NCBI GenBank assembly: GCA_947039485.1
Contig: CAMQZC010000003.1
Span: 1 to 64,000 of the forward strand
From: an uncultured Verrucomicrobiales bacterium
Lineage (GTDB): Bacteria; Verrucomicrobiota; Verrucomicrobiia; Verrucomicrobiales; Akkermansiaceae
Reading direction: 5' to 3'
DNA: 64,000 nt
Shown here: one piece after another, positions 1 to 9,117 of the stretch
Numbering within the stretch: the stretch's first letter is position 1
How the letters are laid out: every line of letters begins with the position of its first letter
Notes under the pieces: generated by a model
What the model was told of the DNA's origin: nothing
Databases searched by the model: none
Seen by the model: the letters and a program-made list of their open reading frames with translations, nothing else
Translations under genes and position numbers: made by a program

Positions 1-2
1 GT

Positions 3-77
3 GGCAGCCGTCCAAGCTTCGGCAACCGCGATGGTGGCAGCCGTCCAAGCTTCGGTGGCAATTCACGCCCCGAATAA
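3..77 (+). CDS. C-terminal end of a protein cut by the window edge; GSRPSFG-repeat tail (possibly RNA helicase or RNA-binding protein)
   Basis: Frame from nt 3 reads GSRPSFGNRDGGSRPSFGGNSRPE then TAA at 75-77, followed by a terminator. Confidence 0.6.
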   Translation, partial: GSRPSFGNRDGGSRPSFGGNSRPE

Positions 78-93
78 AAACATCTAAGTCAAC

Positions 94-129
94 AAGCCAG
101 GCAGCAATTTTGCTGCCTGGCTTTTTTTC
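94..129 (+). terminator. Rho-independent terminator
   Basis: AAGCCAGGCAGCAA/TTGCTGCCTGGCTT inverted repeat followed by T-run. Confidence 0.9.
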
Positions 130-158
130 TTGAACAAGAGAGCCTTACACTGTATCAT
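130..158 (+). promoter_or_regulatory. sigma70-like promoter of Sel1-repeat gene
   Basis: TTGAAC (130-135), 17 nt, TATCAT (153-158); ATG at 168. Confidence 0.55.
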
Positions 159-167
159 AAATCTATA

Positions 168-1529
168 ATGAAATTTCCCATCCTCGTCAGCCTCCTTTTC
201 ATGAGCAGCTACTGCATGTCAGATGACTATTTGAGCAGTAAAGATAGCCAACTTGAGGCTAGACTCAGCTCACTCAAGCAAGACGCCAGAGAAAACAAGG
301 ATCCACGCGACTTAAAGCAAATTGCTATGCGCTATACGATTAGCGGCAAGATGGAACAAGCGCGCGCCTGGTCAAAGCTCTATACCGATGAGCTGCAAAA
401 GCGCTCCGATGCAGGGGATATCATTAGCAGCCTCAAGCTAGCCTTGAGCTACATCCGCGGAGAGAACATGCTCAAAATCGATACGGACAAAGCCATCGCC
501 CTCCTCCAGAAAGCGAGCACAGCAGGCGATCCCAGCGGGGCCTACATCCTTGCGGAGCTTTACAAGCAACAATCTAAAGACAAGCTCGCCATTGAGAGCT
601 ACAAACGAGCCTACGAGCTCTATAGCCAGCAAGTGGCTACTAACCCCAAGAATCCCACAGCCCTCTACTGGCTAGGTAGCATGAGTCTACAAGGTCTCGG
701 CTGCGCAGCTAATCCCAGTGAGGGGCTCCGTCTGCTCAATGAATCAGCCGCGCTCAAGAATCGCTGGGCAGTCCTTGAGCTCTTCAAGTGCTACACCAAG
801 GGTGAGCACACAGCTAAGGACGAAGCTAAGGCCATCCATTTTGCCAAGCTCCTCGCAGATGAGCACAAAGAGAGCATCATGGCCTACACCGTTGCTTGCG
901 CCTACCTCAATGCTCAAGGCGTGGAGCAAAACATCCCTCTGGGCGAGCAGTATCTCGATCTCGCAGTCGCAGGCAATGTCCCCGATGCCATCACCCTCAA
1001 AGCAGCCCGCCTCGATGAGGCAGGCAAATACGCAGAGGCCGCTCCCCTCTATAGCCGTGCAGCCTCGATGGGCAACGACTACGCAGCCGCCCGCTTGGGA
1101 GAACTCCTGCTCAACGGAGCTGATGGTATTGAGCAAGACCCCGAGCGCGCCATCTCCCTGCTCCAACAAGCCAGCACGCAACTTGGATCCCCCAAGGCCT
1201 CATTTATCCTTGCTGAGTACTACAAGAAGGTCGGCGAGCCTGAGCTTGCAAACGAGTACTACTACAGCGCCAGCGATCGAGGCGTCAAGGAAGCCATGGC
1301 CGCACGTGGACTCATGCACATCCTCCCCAACTCAGGCATGAACTGGAATCCCACACGTAGCTATTTTTGGTGGAAAAGCGGCGCGGAAGCAGGAGACGCT
1401 ACATGCCAAACATATCTCAATTTGTTCCTCTTTGGCTTCGTTCCTCTGCTGTTAATCATCTGCTTCTTGTCCCCGATCTTACTCATCAACTACCTGAGCC
1501 GACGCCGCAATGGCCGCGAGAAAATTTGA
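168..1529 (+). CDS. Secreted/membrane Sel1-like (TPR) repeat protein with C-terminal TM segment
   Basis: Signal peptide, repeated A..LG..Y..G...D..KA motifs, C-terminal hydrophobic segment. Confidence 0.8.
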   Translation: MKFPILVSLLFMSSYCMSDDYLSSKDSQLEARLSSLKQDARENKDPRDLKQIAMRYTISGKMEQARAWSKLYTDELQKRSDAGDIISSLKLALSYIRGENMLKIDTDKAIALLQKASTAGDPSGAYILAELYKQQSKDKLAIESYKRAYELYSQQVATNPKNPTALYWLGSMSLQGLGCAANPSEGLRLLNESAALKNRWAVLELFKCYTKGEHTAKDEAKAIHFAKLLADEHKESIMAYTVACAYLNAQGVEQNIPLGEQYLDLAVAGNVPDAITLKAARLDEAGKYAEAAPLYSRAASMGNDYAAARLGELLLNGADGIEQDPERAISLLQQASTQLGSPKASFILAEYYKKVGEPELANEYYYSASDRGVKEAMAARGLMHILPNSGMNWNPTRSYFWWKSGAEAGDATCQTYLNLFLFGFVPLLLIICFLSPILLINYLSRRRNGREKI

Positions 1530-2190
1530 TCTACTCGCGCGGCTACAAGCCGCAGCCGACCCCAAGCATGCTGCGTTTATCCGCAAGCTCATCCCCGGGG
1601 TATCGCTACCCCTGCTCGGTCTGCGCATGCCTCTACTGCATCGCATTGCCAAGGATTTAGCCCGTCAGGATGACTGGCGCGACTACATCGACAACTATCC
1701 AGCAGCTCAATGCATGGAGGAGAGCATGCTACGTGGATTGCTACTAGGGCAGCTCAGTGAGCGCAGCTGTCCTATCGAGTTACGCCTCAAGCTCATTGAA
1801 AAAACCCTGCCTAGCCTTGACAACTGGAGCCTCATTGATTCCTGCGTCACATGCTACAAATTTGCGCGGAAGCATCCAGAGAGAGTGTGGGAGTGGTTGG
1901 AGCCCATGCTAATCTCCCATCAGGAGTATCAAGCGCGCTTTGGCGTCGTCATGCTACTCTGGCATTACTGTGATAAGCCAGAGTACGCGCAGCGCATTGC
2001 GACAGCTCTACCCCTCGTACCCTCTGGCGCCTACTACTGTGATATGGCCGTGGCGTGGTGCAGCTGTGAGCTCTGCATCAGGCAGCCCGTCTGGGGCAAG
2101 TATCTCATCCACGAGAGCAGGCTTGCGAGCAAAACGCGCGCAATGGCACTACGCAAGATTCGCGAGTCCTACCGCATCAGCGATATTTGA
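1510..2190 (+). CDS. DNA alkylation repair (AlkD-like HEAT repeat) protein
   Basis: Pattern of the AlkD family: RMPLLHRIAKDLAR...NWSLIDSC...W...R.G.V.L; overlaps upstream ORF by 20 nt. Confidence 0.75.
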   Translation: MAARKFDLLARLQAAADPKHAAFIRKLIPGVSLPLLGLRMPLLHRIAKDLARQDDWRDYIDNYPAAQCMEESMLRGLLLGQLSERSCPIELRLKLIEKTLPSLDNWSLIDSCVTCYKFARKHPERVWEWLEPMLISHQEYQARFGVVMLLWHYCDKPEYAQRIATALPLVPSGAYYCDMAVAWCSCELCIRQPVWGKYLIHESRLASKTRAMALRKIRESYRISDI

Positions 2191-2193
2191 GCC

Positions 2194-2643
2194 TTAGCAG
2201 TTATCGTCGCTATGAGCACAGATCGGCGGCGGCGCATTCTCCTCATGGAGTAGCTGCTCGAGTGAGATATTTTTGAAGTAGTTGTGGGTCAATTCATAAA
2301 ACCCAGTCCACACAGGCAGTGTCTTGCAGTTCGCTGCGAGGGGGCAGCGATTAACAGCTTGCTCAAGGCATTGAACTGGTACCAACTCGCCCTCCGAGCA
2401 GCGCAGGATATCCAGCAGGCTAATTTCAGCAATGGGACAAGCGAGACGGTAGCCGCCTCCTTTACCGCGAAAGCTCTGCACCAAGCGAGCTTGAAGCAGG
2501 AATGAGACAACGATCTCTAGATAGCGCACCGTAATATTTTGGCGTTTAGAGATATCTTTGAGAGGTACCCTGTTGTTTGTACCATGTTGAGCTAAATCAA
2601 CCATCACGCGGATGGCGTAGCGTCCTTTAGTGGATATGCGCAT
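2194..2643 (-). CDS. Rrf2 family transcriptional regulator
   Basis: MRISTKGRYAIRVMVDLA...VPLKDISKRQNITVRYLEIV...GKGGGYRLA typical of Rrf2. Confidence 0.9.
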   Translation of the reverse strand: MRISTKGRYAIRVMVDLAQHGTNNRVPLKDISKRQNITVRYLEIVVSFLLQARLVQSFRGKGGGYRLACPIAEISLLDILRCSEGELVPVQCLEQAVNRCPLAANCKTLPVWTGFYELTHNYFKNISLEQLLHEENAPPPICAHSDDNC

Positions 2644-2743
2644 CATAATTTGAGAGAGAGAGAGGTAAGTTAAAGCAGTAAGATAATGCATGAAATATTA
2701 GTTCAGGTCAAGGAGATTATGCAATAGATCAGCATTTTGAAGA

Positions 2744-3337
2744 TCATTCCATCACCAAACACTCGCAGCACAATGCTAGTTCATCAGGGTCAAGCATTGC
2801 GTTGATAAACGATATTCGCTCATAATATCCAAGCTCCGATACATGGATGGGACAACTCTTGATCTGCCCCGTTTTGAGCAAATGCGCGCGCTTGCAACCA
2901 GCGAGCAGTGGCTGATCTGGCGTATACCAAGAGCCATCACGCAACAAAAGCACATTGGCATAACTCGAATCACGCAGATAGCCACCCTTTGTAAAGAGAA
3001 CATCATCCTCAGAAATTGTATTGACCACCCTCGTGATGCACGAGCGATCAAGCCACTTGTGCTCATAGCGCAGCTCGGGGCACTCAAGCAAGCGCAAGGA
3101 GCGCAGCGACCTCACCACATAGGGTTCAATGGTCAGATCATGGACACGAGCATCAAGCCCATAGACCAGCCGCAACTTGTGGCGACCGTCCTGCGGGAGT
3201 TCTAAATGAGCTAGTGACTGCTCTAGCGAAAGGCAAGACGCAGTGCCCAGAGCACGATTCACGCGCTGCTGGTGCTCCGAGAGCAGCTTGAGCTGCCCGT
3301 TGAGCACGCAGATGCTCTCAAGTAGTAAAGGGGACAT
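2744..3337 (-). CDS. Aminotransferase class IV family protein (aminodeoxychorismate lyase-like)
   Basis: Small class IV-like ORF (GGYLRDSSYANVLL...), overlapping the pabB-like gene. Confidence 0.6.
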   Translation of the reverse strand: MSPLLLESICVLNGQLKLLSEHQQRVNRALGTASCLSLEQSLAHLELPQDGRHKLRLVYGLDARVHDLTIEPYVVRSLRSLRLLECPELRYEHKWLDRSCITRVVNTISEDDVLFTKGGYLRDSSYANVLLLRDGSWYTPDQPLLAGCKRAHLLKTGQIKSCPIHVSELGYYERISFINAMLDPDELALCCECLVME

Positions 3338-4295
3338 AAACTTTGTGAATCATTTCTTCATATTCTGACTCCAACTCACTCTGAGCTGTAATACCGCCAC
3401 CGCTTTTATAGACAAGCTGCTGCTCAACCTGCTCTATATAGCGTATCGTCACCGCAGAGTCCAGACTCTCTCCATCAAAATAGCCAAAAACCCCTGTGTA
3501 GAAGCCTCGGTCAAAGCCCTCAGCCTCCTCAATAATCTCCAAGCTCCGTCTCTTAGGGGCGCCTGAGATGCTGCCTGCGGGCAGGAGTCTCGCGAGTAGG
3601 CTACCCAAGCGACTATGCCAGCCATCAGGCAAATCACCCACAAGCTCGCTACTCGTCTGCAAGATACGACCGCGAGAGCTCTCAATCTCATCGATATAGC
3701 GGTAGCGTGGAACATGGACATTCGCGCAAATCATGGAGAGGTCATTGCGCAGCATATCCACGATGGTAGCGTGCTCGCTCGCCTCCTTCTCACTCTCCAT
3801 CAGCAGCTCTCTAGCATGAGGGAGGGAGGCATCAATCGTCCCCTTCATCGGGTAGGTTGCTGCCTGATTGCCGCGTATGCGTAAAAAAGTCTCAGGAGAA
3901 AAGGAGCAGAACTCCCCCTCAATCATGAGGCGATAGGGAGCCTTAGCTCTGGTGATAATGTCGCGCAGCGTCAAATTAGAATCCAGCTGCGTGGGAAAGC
4001 AGAGATTGAGCAGATAGCTATCACCGCACCTGAGCTGAGAGGTCACTAGGTCAAACGCCACTTTGTATCGAGCAAGCGAGATTGGAGAAGGCTCAAAAAT
4101 GATCCTCTCGGGTAACGGACTAGGCTCAGCCATACGTCGAGCTAAAGGAAAATCAAAGAGCACATGCTCAGGAATATCCTGAAGCGCCCAAAGATATCCT
4201 CGCTGAGCATCGTAAGAGATGACAAATAGAAAAGGCTCACGCGCCGCCCCCATCTCATTCATACGTTCTATCCACTCATTGGCTTGCAATATCAC
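3318..4295 (-). CDS. pabB: Aminodeoxychorismate synthase component I
   Basis: Chorismate-binding motifs: SPETFLRIRG..ATYPMKGTI, HATIVDMLRNDLS, GSISGAPKRRSLEIIEEAEGFDRGFYTGVFGYFDG. Confidence 0.85.
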   Translation of the reverse strand: MILQANEWIERMNEMGAAREPFLFVISYDAQRGYLWALQDIPEHVLFDFPLARRMAEPSPLPERIIFEPSPISLARYKVAFDLVTSQLRCGDSYLLNLCFPTQLDSNLTLRDIITRAKAPYRLMIEGEFCSFSPETFLRIRGNQAATYPMKGTIDASLPHARELLMESEKEASEHATIVDMLRNDLSMICANVHVPRYRYIDEIESSRGRILQTSSELVGDLPDGWHSRLGSLLARLLPAGSISGAPKRRSLEIIEEAEGFDRGFYTGVFGYFDGESLDSAVTIRYIEQVEQQLVYKSGGGITAQSELESEYEEMIHKVYVPFTT

Positions 4296-4458
4296 GCAGC
4301 TATGCTATCGGATTTCTACACAGATGGCAAGCGTCTATCAAGCACTACTTGTCTAGACCTCTACTTATTCATCAGCACAATGAGCTGACTAAATGCAAGA
4401 AAGCCCCATTTTAAGCTCGCCAATACTGCCTATCTATGACAAAATATGCGAAGTAAAT

Positions 4459-5190
4459 ATGAGCGAAGTAACTACTCCAACTTATCGTCGAATCCTGCTC
4501 AAATTGAGTGGCGAAGCACTGCGTGCACCAGGAAGCAAGGATAACATCTCACCCGAGATTGTCTTTCGCATTGCTAAGGAAATAGCTGAGGCTCAAAAAC
4601 AAGGAAACCTTCAAATCGCCATCGTCGTCGGTGGTGGTAATATTTGGCGTGGAGCCAAGGCCAGCGTTCGCGGCATGGATCGCCCCACGGCAGACTACGT
4701 TGGCATGCTCGCCACGGTAATGAATGCACTCTCCATCTGCTCAGCTATCCAAGAAGCTGGTGTCAACTGTCACGTCCAAAGTGCCATCGAGATGAAGAAT
4801 GTCGCAGAACCCTACAACCGCAACTGCGCACGAGAACAACTCCGTGCAGGCCAAATCGTCGTCTTTGCAGCAGGTACAGGCAACCCCTTCTTTAGTACCG
4901 ACTCAGCAGCAGCGCTTCGCGCCTGCGAAATCAACGCGGATGTTGTCATGAAGGCCACTTCCGTCGACGGTGTCTATACAGCCGACCCCAAGACTGACCC
5001 CAGCGCCGTGCGCTTTGACACAATCAGTTACGAAGAATGCATCAACCGTGAGCTCAAGGTCATGGATCAGACAGCATTCACGCTCTGCAAGGATAATAAC
5101 AAGCCCATCATCGTCTTTGACATGCATGAGCCCGGCAACATCACCCGTGCCCTCCTCGGTGAGCGCATCGGTACAATTGTTGGCAACTAA
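4459..5190 (+). CDS. pyrH: UMP kinase
   Basis: YRRILLKLSGEAL, VVGGGNIWRG, DYVGMLATVMNALS; start chosen at internal ATG. Confidence 0.95.
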   Translation: MSEVTTPTYRRILLKLSGEALRAPGSKDNISPEIVFRIAKEIAEAQKQGNLQIAIVVGGGNIWRGAKASVRGMDRPTADYVGMLATVMNALSICSAIQEAGVNCHVQSAIEMKNVAEPYNRNCAREQLRAGQIVVFAAGTGNPFFSTDSAAALRACEINADVVMKATSVDGVYTADPKTDPSAVRFDTISYEECINRELKVMDQTAFTLCKDNNKPIIVFDMHEPGNITRALLGERIGTIVGN

Positions 5191-5246
5191 TCCCCTGCCC
5201 CTCTCATACCAACCCCTAATATTTCAAAATACAACACAATAACACT

Positions 5247-5813
5247 ATGGACGAAGCAACCCTCATGATGGAAGTCGAAGGCTCAATGGAAATTATCATT
5301 GACCGACTCAACGAAGACTTTGATGGCTTACGCACTGGCAAGGCCTCCCCCGGCCTTGTTGAGAACATGGAAATCAACGTAATTAGCTACGGCAGCACGA
5401 TGAAGCTCAAGAGCATGGCTGTGGTCTCCACACCCGATGCACGCAGCATCCTCATCCAGCCATTTGATCCAAGTACGCTCAACGACATCAAGCGATCCAT
5501 CGAGTCAAGCCGCCTCAACCTCACCCCCATCATTGATGCTCGCTCTGTACGTCTCCCCATCCCAGAGCTCTCTGGTGAGCGTCGTGTGGAAATGTGCAAG
5601 TACGCCAAAACCCTCGCTGAGGAAACACGCGTGCGTCTCCGCTCAGCTCGCAAGACTGGCATGGGCGCCATCAAGAAGCTCAAGGCTGACAATATCCTCA
5701 CAGAAGACGGTGTCGTAGGCGCAGAAGAAAAGGTGCAAAAGCTCACTGACAAGTACGTCAAGGAAGTTAGCACTCTCCTCGAAGCCAAGGAAAAAGATAT
5801 TGCAACGGTATAA
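5247..5813 (+). CDS. frr: Ribosome recycling factor
   Basis: Follows pyrH; LRTGKASPGLVENMEI...YGS...L...V..PDARSILIQPFD. Confidence 0.95.
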   Translation: MDEATLMMEVEGSMEIIIDRLNEDFDGLRTGKASPGLVENMEINVISYGSTMKLKSMAVVSTPDARSILIQPFDPSTLNDIKRSIESSRLNLTPIIDARSVRLPIPELSGERRVEMCKYAKTLAEETRVRLRSARKTGMGAIKKLKADNILTEDGVVGAEEKVQKLTDKYVKEVSTLLEAKEKDIATV

Positions 5814-5847
5814 TCAATACAATCATCAACACCCCACATCCAACACT

Positions 5848-6168
5848 ATGAGCAACTCATCCACAAATGTCCTCGCTAAGGGCATCGAAATTATTGGCTC
5901 GATTCGCTTCCAAGCAGACATGCACATTGATGGCAACATCGATGGAGAGATCCACTCCGACTCTGGCAAAGTCACCATCGGTGACCAAGCCGAGATCAAA
6001 GGCAACATCAATGCTGGCGAAGTACAGGTCTACGGCCAAGTCGATGGCAACATCACCAGCCAAAGCTGCCATCTCAACAGCCAAGCTCGCATCAACGGCG
6101 ACATCACCACGGCCACCCTCTCCATGGAGCAAGGTGCACGCCTTGAGGGTAAAGCCAAGATTGGCTAA
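5848..6168 (+). CDS. Bactofilin family polymer-forming protein
   Basis: Repeated beta-helix pattern: GSIRFQADMHIDGNIDGEIHSDSGKVTIGDQAEIKGNI. Confidence 0.88.
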   Translation: MSNSSTNVLAKGIEIIGSIRFQADMHIDGNIDGEIHSDSGKVTIGDQAEIKGNINAGEVQVYGQVDGNITSQSCHLNSQARINGDITTATLSMEQGARLEGKAKIG

Positions 6169-6190
6169 TTGCAAGAATCTTCTTTCAAAC

Positions 6191-6226
6191 AAAAGAGCAG
6201 CTGCTATCATGCAGCTGCTCTTTTTT
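6191..6226 (+). terminator. Rho-independent terminator after pyrH-frr-bactofilin
   Basis: AAAAGAGCAGCTGC..GCAGCTGCTCTTTT with T-run. Confidence 0.9.
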
Positions 6227-6292
6227 GCGTGCCTAGCTTAGCCGAAAGCTAAGCGCCTAGTGATGATCTCAAAGCAAGCGAAGAAATCTAGA

Positions 6293-6328
6293 CAAAAAAG
6301 CCTCACTCACGAATGAGGGAGGCTTCTT
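6293..6328 (-). terminator. Terminator of HU gene
   Basis: GCCTC-CTCA/TGAG-GAGGC hairpin with a T-run on the minus strand. Confidence 0.7.
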
Positions 6329-6367
6329 TATTTTGGGTAGTTTGAAAGTTGTTGTGCAGCTTTAAAC

Positions 6368-6682
6368 TTAGTTTGATGATGGCTGGATTTTCAGTACCGC
6401 AGCTTTAAGTTCTTTACCGGCAGTGAACTTGACACGGCAGCGAGCAGGAATAACAACATCTTTCTCCGGGGAGCGAGGGTTGCGTCCAACTTTTTCTTTG
6501 ACAGCCTGCACCTCAAACTTACCGAATTTACGGAAGATTACGGAGTTGCCGTTTGTCAAAGATTCTGCTATGATGTCAATTGTTGCCAGAAGCGCTTTGA
6601 AAGCCGTTGCTTGATTAAGGCCGGTCTTTTCAGCAATCATACTGGCCACTTCTTTTTTAGTGATGACTTTGGAGTGTGACAT
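6368..6682 (-). CDS. HU/IHF family DNA-binding protein
   Basis: KKEVASMIAEKTGLNQATAFKALLATIDIIAESL...GKFEVQ...GRNPRSPEKDVVIPA. Confidence 0.92.
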   Translation of the reverse strand: MSHSKVITKKEVASMIAEKTGLNQATAFKALLATIDIIAESLTNGNSVIFRKFGKFEVQAVKEKVGRNPRSPEKDVVIPARCRVKFTAGKELKAAVLKIQPSSN

Positions 6683-6689
6683 GACACGT

Positions 6690-6718
6690 AGTGTACCACA
6701 ATGATAACCATCTTGCAA
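6690..6718 (-). promoter_or_regulatory. Promoter of HU gene, predicted leaderless
   Basis: Minus strand TTGCAA (6713-6718), 17 nt, TACACT (6690-6695), 7 nt, ATG (6682). Confidence 0.6.
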
Positions 6719-6874
6719 GCTTATACTTGGCGATTTATATATTTATATTCGTTTAGGGCTAGCTGGAGCTAGTAATTTGACTCCTTATCAGAATAAGTAA
6801 AGAGGGCCACAGCGTATGCTGTAACCCTCTTCCTATAGTTAATTAACTAATATTAATTAGATTATCTCAGCTAA

Positions 6875-8035
6875 TCACTTTTTCTTAGCAACAGTTTTTT
6901 TCGTCGCAGCTTTTGGGCTACTCTTTCGCGTGCCACAAGCTTTCTTTTTTGCGTCCAAGGGTCTCAAGCTGCGTTCATCTTGAGACCAGCTCCAATCCCA
7001 ACGAGAGAGCGAGCAGAAGCAGCCAGCGAGCAGATCAACAGAAGCATCGACATCCACCTTATGGGCCATCTCAATGCTCTGATGCACATTGCGCACAGGC
7101 AGGGAGATTGCACCAGCAATGGAGCCACCAGCAGTATATTTTTGCATCGCACCAGCATCAGTACCACCTGCGCAAAGCATCTCGTACTGATAGGTAAGCT
7201 TCTTTTCTTCCGCGACCGCGGTCATGAAGTCAACCATGCGCTTATCGGTGATAATGCTGCCATCATAAAGCTTGATAGCGGTACCCTTGCCCAGCTCACT
7301 GCACTTATCATGCGCTAATGAGCCTGGAGTATCGTAGGCAATAGTGACATCCAGAGCAAAGGCAAACTTAGGCTGAATAGCCAAGGTTGCAACTTGAGCT
7401 CCGCGTAAACCAACTTCCTCCTGAACAGTGAAAACGGCATAGAGGTCGTAGTCAGGCAGAACGCCCGCGGCCTTCATCTGACGGGCGGCCTCGATGAGCA
7501 TATAGCAGCCACCGCGGTTATCAATACTCTTCACATTCAAGCATTCACCCATTTCAACGAGGTCACCTACACGAGTAATAGGGTCGCCAACCTTTACCCA
7601 CTTAGAAACTTCTTCCTTTTTCATGCCCAAATCGACAATATAGTCAGTAACTATTGGCATCTTGGTACGCTCTTCAGGGCTCATCACGTGGATGGGCTTA
7701 ACTCCCATGCAACCGGGCAAATCTTTTTTGCCGTGAACGGTAACACGCTGAGAAGTGAGTGTTTTTGGATCAAAACCACCCAGGGGCAGGATACGAATAA
7801 AGCCATTGTCATCAATATGCCTCACCATAAAACCAATCTCATCCATATGAGCAGCGCACATAATAGTATTTTCACTACTCTTACCCTTGATCAGGGCTGT
7901 GACATTGCCCATGTTATCAACCGAGATTGAGTCAGCAAGGGGTGTCATCTCACGGATAACTACCTCACGGATAGCATACTCAAAACCTGGTGCACCGGAC
8001 ACCTCGCAAAGTTCTTTAAATAAAGTGACGTTCAT
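6875..8035 (-). CDS. M42 family metallopeptidase with Lys-rich C-terminal tail
   Basis: CAAHMDEIGFMVRHID, VKSIDNRGGCYML, FTVQEEVGLRGA, GGTDAGAMQ; tail AKKKACGTRKSSPKAATKKTVAKKK. Confidence 0.88.
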   Translation of the reverse strand: MNVTLFKELCEVSGAPGFEYAIREVVIREMTPLADSISVDNMGNVTALIKGKSSENTIMCAAHMDEIGFMVRHIDDNGFIRILPLGGFDPKTLTSQRVTVHGKKDLPGCMGVKPIHVMSPEERTKMPIVTDYIVDLGMKKEEVSKWVKVGDPITRVGDLVEMGECLNVKSIDNRGGCYMLIEAARQMKAAGVLPDYDLYAVFTVQEEVGLRGAQVATLAIQPKFAFALDVTIAYDTPGSLAHDKCSELGKGTAIKLYDGSIITDKRMVDFMTAVAEEKKLTYQYEMLCAGGTDAGAMQKYTAGGSIAGAISLPVRNVHQSIEMAHKVDVDASVDLLAGCFCSLSRWDWSWSQDERSLRPLDAKKKACGTRKSSPKAATKKTVAKKK

Positions 8036-8043
8036 CAGGCATG

Positions 8044-8071
8044 AGTATACTCTTTTGTCTGAGCATGGCAA
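8044..8071 (-). promoter_or_regulatory. Promoter of M42 peptidase gene, predicted (near-)leaderless
   Basis: Minus strand TTGCCA, 16 nt, TATACT (8044-8049), 8 nt, ATG. Confidence 0.55.
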
Positions 8072-8241
8072 GCAGATTTCTAGTCTGCATGTTAAGCATG
8101 GCAAATATCCCAGATATCAGGAACATTCGCACACAGAGTACTCAAAAGTGTTATCTTGCTAACAAATAATGTATCAAGCCCTAACAACGAAGCTTCATCG
8201 TGGGCTCGCTGCTCAGAAGCTATTCTCTATCTAGCGATTCC

Positions 8242-8270
8242 TTGACTGTAAATCTACGGACTGATACAAT
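8242..8270 (+). promoter_or_regulatory. Strong sigma70-like promoter of putative sRNA
   Basis: TTGACT (8242-8247), 17 nt, TACAAT (8265-8270). Confidence 0.65.
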
Positions 8271-8276
8271 TTGTGG

Positions 8277-8407
8277 CAGGCGCAGATCATAGTGACTGCG
8301 GCAGCTTGAAAGCATCTACTACAACTACATTTAATATCAAAAACTCCCCAACCGAGGGATTCCGTTAAAACTCAAACGGGGGGCCGCGTCAAGCAGCCCC
8401 CCGTTTT
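8277..8407 (+). ncRNA. Putative uncharacterised small RNA, about 130 nt
   Basis: Consensus promoter upstream, CGCAG..CTGCG hairpin near the 5' end, ends in ACGGGGGGC/GCCCCCCGT terminator; next gene has its own promoter. Confidence 0.5.
8375..8407 (+). terminator. Rho-independent terminator
   Basis: AAACGGGGGGC-11 nt-GCCCCCCGTTTTT. Confidence 0.88.
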
Positions 8408-8429
8408 TGCTTAACAAAAGGCTCTGAGC

Positions 8430-8458
8430 TTGACGCGCACGGGCTTCTGTGCTAAGTT
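8430..8458 (+). promoter_or_regulatory. Promoter of lipoprotein gene, predicted leaderless
   Basis: TTGACG, 17 nt, TAAGTT (8453-8458), 7 nt, ATG (8466). Confidence 0.5.
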
Positions 8459-8465
8459 GAGCTGG

Positions 8466-9092
8466 ATGTTTAGCCGATCTCTCATCTCTGCCTTCTGCCT
8501 TATCGCTCTTGGCTGCCAAACGCAGTCTGATCCGCGAGATAAAGACGTGAACTTGGACAAACAGAGCCAGCCAGCACCTCTCTATATTGGGACCGTGCAG
8601 CAAATCTACCCCCAGCACAAGTTCGTACTCGTGCGTCTGGTGGGCCCCCAGCCAGCGGTGGGCACCACGCTCATCTCTCATCCAGCTGATAACAGCAACC
8701 TGCGCATCGGCAATCTAAGCGCATCGGCTGAGAAAATTCAAAACAGCATCAGCCGCATGATTGCTGCTGATTGGCGCGGTGGCGAGGTCATGCGCGGTGA
8801 TGCCGTCTACATCTACCGAAATATCAGCGACATTGCCAAATCCAAGGATGATGGTAACACAAAGCCTCCAGTTGGCAGCAATCTGGGCGCTAATCCTGTA
8901 GCAACTGCCTCCGCTAGCACCAAGACCAATGCAATCAATCAGACCGCTGCTAAGATGGAGAATAGCAGCTCGAGCCCATTTGAGCCCACTGCTACCCCCA
9001 AGGATGCGCTACCCAAGCCCTCCCCCAGCCAACGGAGCACCCCAAAGAGCGTCATCGATGTACCCGATAATATCAATGAATGGGACCTCTAA
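8466..9092 (+). CDS. Hypothetical lipoprotein
   Basis: Lipobox signal MFSRSLISAFCLIALGCQ; Ser/Pro/Ala-rich C-terminus. Confidence 0.7.
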   Translation: MFSRSLISAFCLIALGCQTQSDPRDKDVNLDKQSQPAPLYIGTVQQIYPQHKFVLVRLVGPQPAVGTTLISHPADNSNLRIGNLSASAEKIQNSISRMIAADWRGGEVMRGDAVYIYRNISDIAKSKDDGNTKPPVGSNLGANPVATASASTKTNAINQTAAKMENSSSSPFEPTATPKDALPKPSPSQRSTPKSVIDVPDNINEWDL

Positions 9093-9117
9093 AATTCACC
9101 CCCCCCTATAACATAAC

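Noticed and set aside
8337-8681. 114-aa minus-strand ORF
   Set aside because: Crosses a strong terminator and is antisense to the lipoprotein gene; no coding signal.
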